NCBI GenBank assembly: GCA_023375785.1
Contig: SZWC01000036.1
Location: 244,571 to 308,570, forward strand
DNA length: 64,000 bases
DNA from: Penium margaritaceum
Taxonomy: Eukaryota > Streptophyta > Zygnematophyceae > Desmidiales > Peniaceae
Direction: 5' to 3'
The notes beneath the pieces are model-generated. The model had not been told where the DNA came from. It saw nothing but the letters and a program-made list of their open reading frames with translations, and searched no databases. Shown here piece after piece: positions 41,760-52,392 of the stretch. The position numbers and the translations under genes were made by a program. Positions within the stretch are counted from its first letter, which is position 1. Every line of letters begins with the position of its first letter.

Positions 41760-43130
41760 TGGTGCTTTGGTCACACTTTTATGTGTCTATGTTGTTTTGG
41801 TTTCATTAATACTGTCTCTACAGTTCTTTGGTCACACTTTCACGGTGTATATGATGCTTATGTTCCATTAACTGTGTTTTAATGGTGCTTTGGTCACACC
41901 TACATCGTGTCATATGCTCACTGTATAAGTGGTGCTTTGGTCATACGTTCACTGTGGCTATGGTGCTTAAGTGACAATTTCAATGTTTAAATGGTACTTT
42001 GGTCACACTTTCACTGTGTTTATGGTGCTTTGGTCACATTATCACTGTTTAAAATGGCGCTTTGGTCACAGCTTGACGGTGCCTATGGTGTTTTGGTTAC
42101 ATTACCACGTTTCCAGTTGTGCTTTGGTCAAACTTTCACTGTGTCTATGGTGCTTGCTCACATTGTCAAATTTTTAAGGATGCTTCGGTGAAACTTTCAC
42201 TGTTTCTATGGTTTGTGTGTCACAATATCACTGTTTTGATGGTGTTTTGGTCACATTTTCACTGTGTCTGTGGTGCTTTGGTCATATTATGACTGTTTCA
42301 ATGGTACATTAGTAACACTTTCATTGTGTCTATGGTGTTTATATGGCATTCTCACTGTTTCAATGGTCCTTGGTCACAAGTTTGCTGTGTCTATGGTTCT
42401 TATGTCTCATTATCACTGTTTCAATGTTACTTTGGTCACTGTGTCTATGGTACTTTGATCGGATTCTAATGGTAGTTTGGTCACATTTTCACTGCCTCTA
42501 TTGTTAATAGTCACATCATCACTCTGCCAATAGTGCTTTGGTCAAACGTTCACTGTGTCTATGATGCATTGGTCATATTATCACTATTTGAATGGTCCTG
42601 TTGTCACCCTTCTAATATGTCTATGGTGTTTTTGTCACAATTGCACAGTGTCAATGGTGCTTTGGGTACACTTCCACTATGCCTATGGTAGTTTGGTCAC
42701 ACGATCACTGTTCCAACGGTGCTTTGATTACACTTTCACTGTCTATGGTGCTCATGTCCCACTGTCACCATTTTTATGGTGTTTTGGTCACATCTTCACT
42801 ATGTTTAAAGTACATAGGTTACATTATTACTGTTTTGATGATGCGATGGTCACACTTTCACTGTGTCTAGAGTGCTTGTGTCACATTATCACAGTTCTAC
42901 TGGTGCTTTGGTCACACTTTCACCTTGTCTATTGTGTTTTCCTAAGAGCATGACAGTTCCAATGGTGCTTTGGTCATGAATTTGTTCTTTCTTTGGTATG
43001 TCACATTATCTCTGTTTCGATGGTGCTTTGGTCATATTTTTACTGTGTCTATGGTGCTTTGGTTTCATTATCACAGGTGAGTGGTGCTTTGTAGTGTCTA
43101 TGATGCTTATATCAACACATTATCACTGGT
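40729..43130 (+). repeat. Direct segmental duplication, copy 1 (A/B junction block)
   Basis: This block spans the end of a satellite A array, the A-to-B junction and 1.4 kb of inverted satellite B. It matches 50119-52392 in the same orientation and order, including the exact junction. It is about 130 bp longer, mostly because of the 150-bp satellite A expansion. Confidence 0.85.
41251..41550 (+). repeat. 150-bp higher-order duplication in satellite A
   Basis: The variant unit TTGCATCCAC and its neighbours occur at 41251 and again at 41401, exactly 150 bp apart. The first copy contains a disrupted unit, TCGGGAAGGGACGACACG. The sister array at 50120-51008 has only one copy (TTGCATCCAC at 50651), so this expansion arose after the two arrays separated. 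Confidence 0.88.
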
Positions 43131-44211
43131 GCTAAGGTCACATTATAACTGTTTCAATGGTGCTTTGGTCACATTTATTTGTCTATGGTGCTTTGGTTCC
43201 ATTATCACAGGGCCAGTGGTGCTTTGGTTGTATTATCACTCCTTCAGTGGTGCTTTGGTAACACGTTTTCTCTGTATATGATGCTTAGGTGACACTGTCA
43301 CTGTTCCAACGGTTCTTTTAAGATACAATTACCATGTCTATGGCGTGAAGGCCACGTTTACATTGTTTCAATGGTGCGTTGGTCAAACATTTTTGGCGTG
43401 TAAGGTGCTTTGGTATTGTTTTCACAGTTTCAATTGTGTTATGGTCACACTTTCCCTCTGTCTACAATGCTTAGGTCACATCTTCACGGTTTTCATGGTA
43501 TTTTGGTGACACTTTCATTGTATCTATGGTGCTTATGTCACATCATCACTATTTCAATTGTGCTTTGGTCACACATTCATTGTGTCTGTGGTGCTTAGGT
43601 CACATTATCGCTTCTTCAATGGTGCGTTGGTCACTTTTTCACGTTGCCAAGGTGCTTTGGTCACATTATCACAGCTTCAATGCTGCTTTTGTCATAGCTT
43701 CACTATCTCTATGGTAGTTTGATCACATTATCGCAGTTTCAATGGTGCTGTTGTCACATTTTCACTTTACATATGGTGCTTAGGTCACATTATTACTGTT
43801 TAATGGTACTTTGGTCACACGTTCACATTGGCATACTGCTCTGGTCATGTTATTAATGTTTCAATTGTGCTTTTGTCTTACTTTCACTGTGTCTTTTGTG
43901 CTTTGGTGACGCTATCACTGTTTCAATGGTGCTTTAATCACACATTTTCTGTGTCTATGGTGCTTTGGTCACATTATCACTGTTTCAATGGTGATTTGGT
44001 CAAACTTTCACTTTGTTTATGGTGCTCTGGTCACATTACAACTATTTCAATGGTGCTTTGGTCACCATTTCATTGTGTCGATGGTGCTTATGTTTCATTG
44101 TCACCATTTTTATGGCGCTTTTGTCACTCTTTCACCGTATGTACAGTGCTTAGCTCACATTATCACTATTTCAATTGTGCTTTGGTCAGAGTTTAGTCTG
44201 TCTATGGTGCG
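41760..44211 (-). repeat. Satellite B array, inverted, segment 4
   Basis: The 31/62-bp units now read GGTGCTTTGGTCACA, opposite to everything left of 37074. The part at 41760-43130 is a direct copy of 51009-52392, after which the two diverge at a deletion-like scar near 43080-43135. It ends mid-unit at the hAT-like terminus. Confidence 0.94.
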
Positions 44212-45089
44212 TAAGGGTGCACACCGGATCCAAGGATCCACGGATTTGATCCGCGGATCCCAAATCCAGGATGGATCCACGGTTCCGGATCCAATGTTCT
44301 GGATCCGTCCGTGGAACCGAGGATCCTTGTACGGGTCATTAGGAGGGGGGATCAGACCCTGCTAATCCAAACAAAAAAATCAAGATTGGTCTCAACTCCC
44401 GCTGTTGACGACGGCCGAGTCTGTCCTCGTCATCGCGAGGAAGATTTTTTGGGCGTCTACGAGCAGGGGGGAGGGGGGGGGGGNNNNNNNNNNNNNNNNN
44501 NNNNNNNNNNNNNNNNNNNNNNNNNNNNNGGCGATGGCCCTGCAACCTCAACGATCCAGCTGAGGTGGCAGATATGGGGGCGTTCAAGCACGTGGGGGAG
44601 GGAGGGAGGGGGGCGGGTTCGGCGGCTAAAGATCGGACAGGAATCCCCGAAAGCGACGCTGGCCACGATGCTGAGGTGGCTGATGCGAGCGCAGTCAAGA
44701 GCGGGGGCGGCAGTGCGGAGGGGGGGGGGAGGACGGGCTAAACATCGGACATGAGTCCCCCCTGGCCACGTCACTGCATGGGGAGATCATGCCATGGTGC
44801 TGAGGTGGATCCCCCACCCCTTGTTGCAAGGCATATCCGCGCGATCGTTCAAACTTGTTGTTTAAACGATCGCGTAGAAACGTGTATCAAGCAACAGCTC
44901 GTCGAAGGTGAGCAAGACCTTTTGCTCAGTTTCTTTTTCTCAAGATAGGGGATCCGGGTCCGGATCCGCGGATACATGAGAACTGCGGATCCTGACCCGG
45001 ATCCGCGGTTCTGGATGTGGGAAATGGAACCGATTCGCAGATCCGGTTCTATTCCCAAATCCGCGGATTTGACCCGGTGTGCACCCTTA
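44212..45089. mobile_element. hAT-like non-autonomous element with 16-bp TIRs, broken by an N gap
   Basis: Perfect 16-bp terminal inverted repeats, TAAGGGTGCACACCGG at 44212-44227 and its complement at 45074-45089, fit the YARNG start typical of hAT elements. Both subterminal regions are dense in GGATCC and CCGCGG words. A near-perfect stem-loop lies at 44840-44874 (15-bp arms with one mismatch, 5-nt loop). The interior is GC-rich with G homopolymers and no recognised transposase. There is no 8-bp target duplication: the left flank is satellite B (ATGGTGCG) and the right flank is satellite C (ACCAAACA). The two halves therefore probably come from two insertions joined at the gap. Confidence 0.75.
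44484..44529. other. Assembly gap (46 N)
   Basis: 46 undetermined bases follow a G homopolymer (GGGGGGAGGGGGGGGGGG) inside the hAT-like element. Frames crossing the gap are meaningless. Sequence order across this point should not be trusted, for the reason given for the enclosing element. Confidence 0.99.
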
Positions 45090-47082
45090 ACCAAACAACC
45101 AAACTAGGCATATGTCACTGACAATGATGAGAAAATTTCAATATGGGTGGTCAACGTTGACCAACCATAACACGAGTCAAAAATGGTCAGGGGAGGAAAC
45201 AATGCTATGGGAATATCAGTTTTCAACTAGCAAGTACAACGACCTTCAGTCAGTAGTAGCACGGTGTGGCTACCATGCACAATGAATGACCAAAGAAGGC
45301 ATATGTACTGCATTTGACCAAAGAAATCTGCTGTGTGTGGTCAACGTTGACTACTCGTAATACGAGTCACAAATTGTCAGAGGGGGAGAAAATGGGTTGG
45401 GAACACCAAGTATCGAAGAGCAAGTACAAGGAGGTTCAATATGTTGTGGCACGGTGTGGATACCATGCACGATGACCAACCAAAGTACGCATATATCACT
45501 GACCATGACCAAGTAATGGCACTAAGTGTGGTAAACATTGACAACTCATACCACGAGTCACAAATGGCCAGGGTGGAAGATAAAGGTTTGTGAATACTAG
45601 TTATTGACTAGCAAGTACAAATACCTTCAATATGAAGTTGCACAGTGTGGCTACAGTACACAGTGACCAACCAAAGTATGCATATCTCACTGACCATGAA
45701 CAAAGAATTTCACTTCATGTGGTTAGCGTTGACAACTCACAACATGAGTCACTGATAGTCAGAGGGGGTAACAATGGGTTGGAAACACTAGCTATCAACT
45801 AGAAAGCACAAAGACCTTCAATACGTAGTGACACCGAGTGGTAACTATGAACAGTGACAAACAAAACTAGGCATATGTGAATAACCATGACCAAAGAATT
45901 TCAACAAGGGTGGTCAACGTTCACAACCCATGATATGAGTCACAAATGGTCAGAGGGGAATAAACATTGGTTGGAAACACTAGTTATCAACTAGCAAGTA
46001 GACAGATTTTCAACAAGAAGTGGCACGGTGTGGCTAGCGTGCACAGTGACCAATCAAAGGATGCACACGTCACTGACTATGACCGAAGAAGTCCAATATG
46101 TATGGTCAGCATTGACAACTCATAACACGAGTCACAAATGCTCAGAGGGAGAGACAATGATTTGGGAACCCTATGTATCGACTAGAAAGGAGAAAGAACT
46201 TCAATACGTAGTGGCACGGTGTGGCTACTATGCACAACAACCAACCAAACTAGGCATATGTCACCGACCATGTTGAAAGAATTTCAACATGGGTGGTCAA
46301 CATTTACCAACCATAATACGAGTCACAAAGGGACACAGGGAGAATGGTCTGTGAATATCAGTTTTCAACTAGCAAGTACGGTGACCTTCTATCAGTATAA
46401 GCACAGTGTAGCAACAATGCACAATGACCGACCAAAGCAGGCATATGTACTACCTCTGACCAAAGAAATCCGATGTGTGTGGTCAGCATTGACAACTCAT
46501 AATAGCAGTCACAAATGGTCAGAGGGGAAGCAAATGGTTTGGGAACACCAGCTATAAACTAGCAAGCACAAGGACCTTCAATAAGTTGTGGCACGGTGCA
46601 GATACCATGCATGATGACCAACCACAGTAGGCCTATGTCACTCACCATGACCAAACAATGTCACTAAGTGTGGCAAAATTTGAGAACTCATGACACAAGG
46701 CACAAATGGTCAGGGTGGAAGATAATGGTTTGTGAATACTAGTTATCGACTAGCAAGTACAAATACCCTCAATATGTAGTGGCACAGCGTGGCTACCATG
46801 CACAGTGACCAACGAAAGTATGCATATGTCACTGACCATGACCCACGAATTTCACTTCATGTGGTCAGCATTGACAACTCACAACACGAGTTACTGATAG
46901 TCAGGGGGGGGGGGTAACAATGGGTTGGGAACACTAGACATCAACTAGAAAGCACAAAAACCTTTGATACGTAGTGACACGGCGTGGCAACCATGTACAA
47001 TGACAAACCAAATTAGGCATATGTCACAAACCATGACCAAACGGATTTCACAGTGTGTGGCCAACGTTGAAAACTCATAACA
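45090..47082 (+). repeat. Satellite C array, segment 2
   Basis: About ten units of roughly 191 bp stand in the same orientation as 38431-39764, each with the ACGAGTCACAAATGGTCAGAGG box. The array starts mid-unit at the hAT-like terminus. It ends at CTCATAACAC, directly against 18 bp of satellite A and then the copia fragment. Some units at 45900-46560 have shortened or drifted boxes. Confidence 0.92.
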
Positions 47083-47100
47083 CTCGCAACCACTTGCAAG
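47083..47100 (+). repeat. Satellite A remnant at the 3' end of the copia fragment
   Basis: TCGCAACCACTTGCAAG, just under two decamers, lies between satellite C and the truncated RNase H end of the copia fragment. Together with the satellite A array at 50120 it shows that the fragment is embedded in satellite A. Confidence 0.8.
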
Positions 47101-50100
47101 CAGGCTGCAGAGCCATTGAGTCCCCTTGCACACCTCAGACAAAGCAACGTACTCTGCCTCAGCCATGGACACGGAAACACAATCCTGTTTCCTGCTGGCC
47201 CATGAGATGACAGCGCCATTCAAGATACACACGTATCCAGAGGTGGATTTCCTGCTGTCGAGAATTCCTCCCCAGTTAGCGTCGGTGTAGTATTTTAGAT
47301 GAAGGGGGTCCGTTCCTTCTTGGCCTCCAAGGACGAGGCCCATGTGACGTGTCTTCTGCAGGTAGTGCAAGATGCACTTGACTGCCTGCCAATGTTGTGG
47401 CCCAGGGTTGGCCACAAGTCTGCTCACTTGTCCCACAGCTGAGCAGATGTCCGGACGAGTCACTACCATGGCATACATAATGCTACCCACGGCGGACTGG
47501 TAGGGGATGTCTTGCATCTCCCTTTGTTCTGCTTCGTTGCTTGGCGACATGGAGGCCTTCAGCTTTGTGTCGGTCGTCATTGGGGTGCTGACAGGTTTGC
47601 AGTCTTCCATGTGATAGCGCTTCAGTACCTCACCAATGTATTTGGTTTGGTTGAGCTCGATGGTGCCTGCTACTCGGTTGCGGTGGATGGCAATCCCGAG
47701 GTAGTACTCGAGAGGACCCATGTCCTTCATCTTGAACCTTTTGCTGAGGTCAGACTTCAGCNGGACGAGTCCCTACCATGGCGTACATGATGCTACCCAC
47801 AGCGGAATGGTAGGGGATGTCTTGCATCTCCCTTTGTTCTGCTTCGTTGCTTGGCGACATGGAGGCCTTCAGCTTTGTGTCGGTCGTCATTGGGGTGCTG
47901 ACAGGTTTGCAGTCTTCCATGTGATAGCGCTTCAGTACCTCACCAATGTATTTGGTTTGGTTGAGTTCGATGGTGCCTGCTACTCGGTTGCGGTGGATGG
48001 CATTCCCGAGGTAGTACTCAAGAGGACCCATGTCCTTCATCTTGAACCTTTTGCTGAGGTCAGACTTCAGCCCATCCAGCACCTCGACCGAAGACGAGCA
48101 GATGATCAGATCATCCACGTACAGCGCAACCAGCATCAGCCCTCTCCCATCGTGGCGCACGTACATGCTCGGGTCATTGTGGTAATGCGCGAAGGAGAGG
48201 CCGGTCATGAAACCGTCCATCTCTTCGTACCACATCCTTGGGGCCTGTTTCAGCCCGTAGAGCGCCTTCAACAACTTGCACACCTTGCCCATGGGAGCTT
48301 CGACTCCTTCGGGCACCTCCATCAGCACTTCCTTGTCAAGCTTCCCATAAAGGAAAGCTGTCCTGACGTCCATCTGGTGTATCTCCAAGTTCTCTGCGGC
48401 AGCAATGCCAATGAGAGAGCGGATGGAGGCAAAGGTCACGACGGGCGTAAACGTCTCATCGTACTCGGAACCGGGGCGTTGTGAGAACCCCTTAGCCACT
48501 ACCCTTGCCTTGAACTTGTCGACATTGCCGTCTTGCTTCTTCTTCACTCGGAGGACCCACTTGGATCCCACCACGTGGGCCTTGTCGGGTCTATCCACTA
48601 GCACCCACGTGCCGTTCTCGGCAATGGATGCAAGCTCGCTGTCCACTGCCTCCTTCCACTTGGCCGTATCTAGGCCATTCATGGCCTCCACCACTGTGGA
48701 TGGCTCTCCCTGAGCGATGCACGACCAGCTAAGGCCGGTCCAATCATCCTCATACCGCAAAGGTGCTCCTTTTGGTCGTAAAATGCGCCAGGGTAGTGGT
48801 GCCGCTTCTTGCTTTGGTGCTCGTGCTTCCACGGGTGGTGGTTTGTTGTCGTCGTTGTCGTCAGAAGAGTCGTCGGACTCCAAGTCAGACTCGGAAGCCT
48901 TGGACCTCTCAGTATCCGCGTCCAAGTCAGATGCTACATCATCCTCCGCAGCCACTCTCCCATTCCCACCACCTCCTGGCAAGGCAAGCCAGTTGTCAGG
49001 TGCTTGGTCTCCGGACTCAAGCAACACTATCCACTCTCCCGTTTTGGGAGTAAGGGTTGGGTCCAGTAGCTCTCCCTTTCCACGGGTGCGTTCGTCGAGC
49101 ACAACGTCGCGGCTCCTCACGAGCTTGCCTGCTGCCTGGTGCCAAAGCTGATAGGCTTTGTGTGACGTGTCATACCCAACCATGATGCACTTCTTGCAGC
49201 GTGGATTGAGCTTGCCTCCACCTTCTCTCGACTGGATCTTCACCCATGCAGTTGACCGGAACACCTTAAGATGAGATGCGTTGGGTTTATTTCCTGACCA
49301 TGCTTCCTGCGCGGTCTTCAGCTGCTTGTCCTGCTCCTTTCCACGTTTCTGCAAGGCGGCCACTGGTGTGAGGTTCAAGAGGTAGCAAGCCGTTGTTGCT
49401 GCTTCAGCCCAAAAGCAAGGTGGGAGCTTGGCATCGAAGAGCATGCTTCACACCATGCCGAGTAGGGTCTGGTTCATCCTCTCGGCAACGCCATTGCTTT
49501 CGGGGCTATAAGGGGTGGTTTGCTCGTGGCGGATGCCATGATGCTTGAGCCAAGGCCTGCATACCTCGTACTCACCCCCGTTGTCACTTCAGAGCGCCTT
49601 CACCTTCTCGGACATTTGCCGCTCCACCATGGCGACGAACTCGAGGAGCTTCTCCTTTACCTCTTCCTTTGTTTTGAGGAAGTAGATCCACAACTTGCGG
49701 CTGTGGTCGTCAATGAAGGTTTGAACGTACTTGCTTCCTCCGTTATATTGTGTGCGGAAGGGTCCACACACGTCACTGTGTATCAGTTCCAAGACGTGCT
49801 CCGCTCGTTGACCTCCTCTCCCAAACAGCTTCTTCTTTGCCTTCGCTTGGAGGCATGGTTCACATAATGTACACCCTTTGCCATGCTTCATAGTGCACCC
49901 TTTCATTCCGCAAACTACCTCTTGCTCTTGCATCTTTTGCACCGTGCTGTTGGCCACGTGGCCAAATCGCCGGTGCCACAACTCAGCATCTGTGTCATTG
50001 GTTGATGTGGCGGCCGCAACGGTTGCCAGTGGTGCATGATTCGGCTCCGGTACCACTGTCTTGGTGACACGTGTGAGTCCATCATCCGACGCCTTGGTGA

Positions 50101-50119
50101 CTTTGGTTTGAAGCACGTA
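47101..50119 (-). pseudogene. pol: Ty1/copia retrotransposon polyprotein fragment (integrase, reverse transcriptase, RNase H)
   Basis: Read on the minus strand, this is the 3' two thirds of a copia polyprotein. In order: a GAG-pre-integrase zinc region (LWHRRFGHV near 49975, then CTLCEPC); integrase core (HSDVCGPF, SDNGGEYE, NGVAERMN); a linker rich in S, D and E; reverse transcriptase with MDVRTAFLYGKL, LYGLKQAPRMWY and an intact catalytic YVDD at 48110-48121; and RNase H with TDANWGG and AEYVALSE. Integrase before reverse transcriptase is diagnostic of copia. It is dead in several ways. TGA codons lie in frame at 49589-49591 and 49448-49450, where relatives usually have arginine. A 310-bp duplication shifts the frame. 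Gag and protease are missing at the 5' end and the RNase H tail at the 3' end, and no LTR is present. Both ends abut satellite A. Confidence 0.93.
47452..48071 (-). repeat. 310-bp tandem duplication inside copia reverse transcriptase, joined at one N
   Basis: 47452-47761 and 47762-48071 are the same segment in tandem, about 97% alike, covering the end of the reverse transcriptase domain up to the start of RNase H. The single undetermined base at 47762 sits exactly at the join. 310 is not a multiple of three, and removing one copy puts the RNase H part back in the upstream frame. This looks more like two alleles or reads joined end to end than a biological duplication. Confidence 0.9.
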
Positions 50120-52392
50120 GTGGCAACCAGTCGCAACAGCTCGCAACAACTGGCAACTACTTGCAACCACTCACAACCAATCGCCACCACTCGCAGCCAC
50201 TCGCAACCACTCGCAACCACTGGCAACCACTCGTAACTACTCTTAACCACTTGCACCACCTTGCTATCACTCACGACCACTCGTAACCACTTGCAACCAC
50301 TCGCAACCAATTGCAACCACTCCGAACAAAACAAAACCACTCGCAACTACTCGCAACCACTCGCAACCACCCGCAACCACTCACAACCACTCGCAACCAG
50401 TCGCAACAACGTGCAACCACTGACAACCACTCTTAATCACTCGGAACCACTGGCAACCACTGGCGGCCACTCCCAACCACTTGCAACCATTCGCAACCAC
50501 TCGCAACAGCTCGCAACTACTTACAACCAATCGCAACTACTCACAACCACTCGCAACCACTTGCAATCACTCGCAACCACTCACAACCAGTCGCAACCAC
50601 TCGCAACCACTCGCAACTCCTGGCAACCACTTGTAACTACTCGCAACCACTTGCATCCACTCGCAACCATTCACAACCACTCGCAACCACTCGCAATTAC
50701 TTGGAACCACTCGCAACCTCTCGCAACCACTCGCAACCACTTGCAACCACTTGCAATCACTCCCAACCACTCAACACCACTCGCAACCACTCGCAACTAC
50801 TTGCAACCACTCACAACCACTCACAACCACTTGCAACCATACGCAACCACTCACAACCACTCCCAACCACTCACAACCACTTGCAACGACTCGCAACCAC
50901 TTACAACCACTTGCAACCACTCGTAATCACTCGCAACCACTCGCAACCACTCACAACCACTCGCAACCACTCGCAATCACTTGCAACAATTCGCAACCAC
51001 TCGCAACCATGGTGCTTTGGTCACACTTACGTGTCCATGTTGTTTTGGTTACATTGATATTGTCTCTATAGTTCTTTGGTCATACTTTCACTATGTATAT
51101 GGTGCTTATGTTTCATTAACAGTGTTTTAATGGTGCTTTGGTCACGCCTACATCGTGTCATATGCTCACTGTATAAATGGTGCTTTGGTCATACGTTCAC
51201 TGTGGCTATGGTGCTTAAGTCACAATTTCAATGTTTTATGGTCCTTTGGTCACACTTTCACTGTGTTTATGGTGCTTTGGTCACATTGTCTGTGTTTCAA
51301 ATGGCGCTTTTGTCACAGCTTGACGGTGCCTATGGTATTTATGTTACATTATCACATTTCTAGTTGGGGTTTGGTCACACTTTCACTGTGTCTATGGTGC
51401 TTGCTCACATTGTCAATTTTTCAAGGATGCTTTGGTCAAACTTTCACTGTCTCTATGGTTCGTGGGTCATATCATCACTGTTTCGATGGTGTTTTGGTCA
51501 CATTTTCACTGTGTCTATGGTGTTTGGTCATATCATGACTGTTTCAATGATGCATTAGTAACACTTTCATTGTGTCTATGGTGCTTAGACGACATTCCCA
51601 CTGTTTCAATGGTGCTTTGGTCACACTTTTGCTGTGTCTATGTTTCTTAAGTCTCATTATCACTGTTTCAATGTTACTTTGGTCACTGTGTCTATGGTAC
51701 TTTGATCGGATTCTAATGGTAGTTTGGTCACATTTTCACTGCCTCTATTGTTAATAGTCACATCATCACTCTGCCAATAGTGCTTTGGTCAAACGTTCAC
51801 TATGTCTATGATGCATTGGTCATATTATCACTATTTGAATGGTCCTGTTGTCACCCTTCTAATGTGCATATGGTGTTTTTGTCACAATAGCACCGTCTCA
51901 ATGGTGCTTTGGTTACATTTCCACTATACCTATGGTAGTTTGGTCACATGATCGCTGTTTTAATGGTCTTTTGATTACAGTTTCACTGTCTATGGTGCTT
52001 ATGTCCCACTGTCACCGTTTTTATGGTGTTTTGACCACATTTTCACTATGTTTATAGTACATAGATTACATTATCACTGTTTTGATGATGCGATGGTCAC
52101 AATTTCACTGTGTCTAGAGTGCTTGTGTCACATTATCACAGTTCTACTGGTGCTTTGGTCACACTTTCACCTTGTCTGATGTGTTTTCCTAAGAGCATGA
52201 CGGTTTCAATGGTGCTTTGGTCATGAATTTGTTCTTTCTTTGGTATGTCACATTATGTCTGTTTCAATGGTGCTTTGGTCATATTTTCACTGTGTCTATG
52301 GTGCTTTGGTTTCATTATCACAGTTTCAGTGGTGCTTTGGTCACACGTTTGTAGTGTCTATGATGCTTATATCATCACATTATCACTGTTTC
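50119..52392 (+). repeat. Direct segmental duplication, copy 2 (A/B junction block)
   Basis: This is the partner of 40729-43130. The identical satellite A to B fusion and shared satellite variants show that the block, not just the satellites, was copied. Examples are a unit reduced to GGTCACTGTGTCTATGG near 51683 and at 42434, and CCTAAGAGCATGAC near 52190 and 42942. Confidence 0.85.
50120..51008 (+). repeat. Satellite A array, forward, segment 3
   Basis: About 89 decamers begin directly at the copia breakpoint (GCACGTAG then TGGCAACCAG) and end GCAACCA fused to inverted satellite B. The array is a direct copy of 40729-41759 but lacks its 150-bp expansion. Short frames running from copia into this array are artefacts. 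Confidence 0.95.

Noticed and set aside
44311-44754. 147-codon frame across the N gap
   Set aside because: It reads through undetermined bases and G homopolymers and has no recognisable domain.
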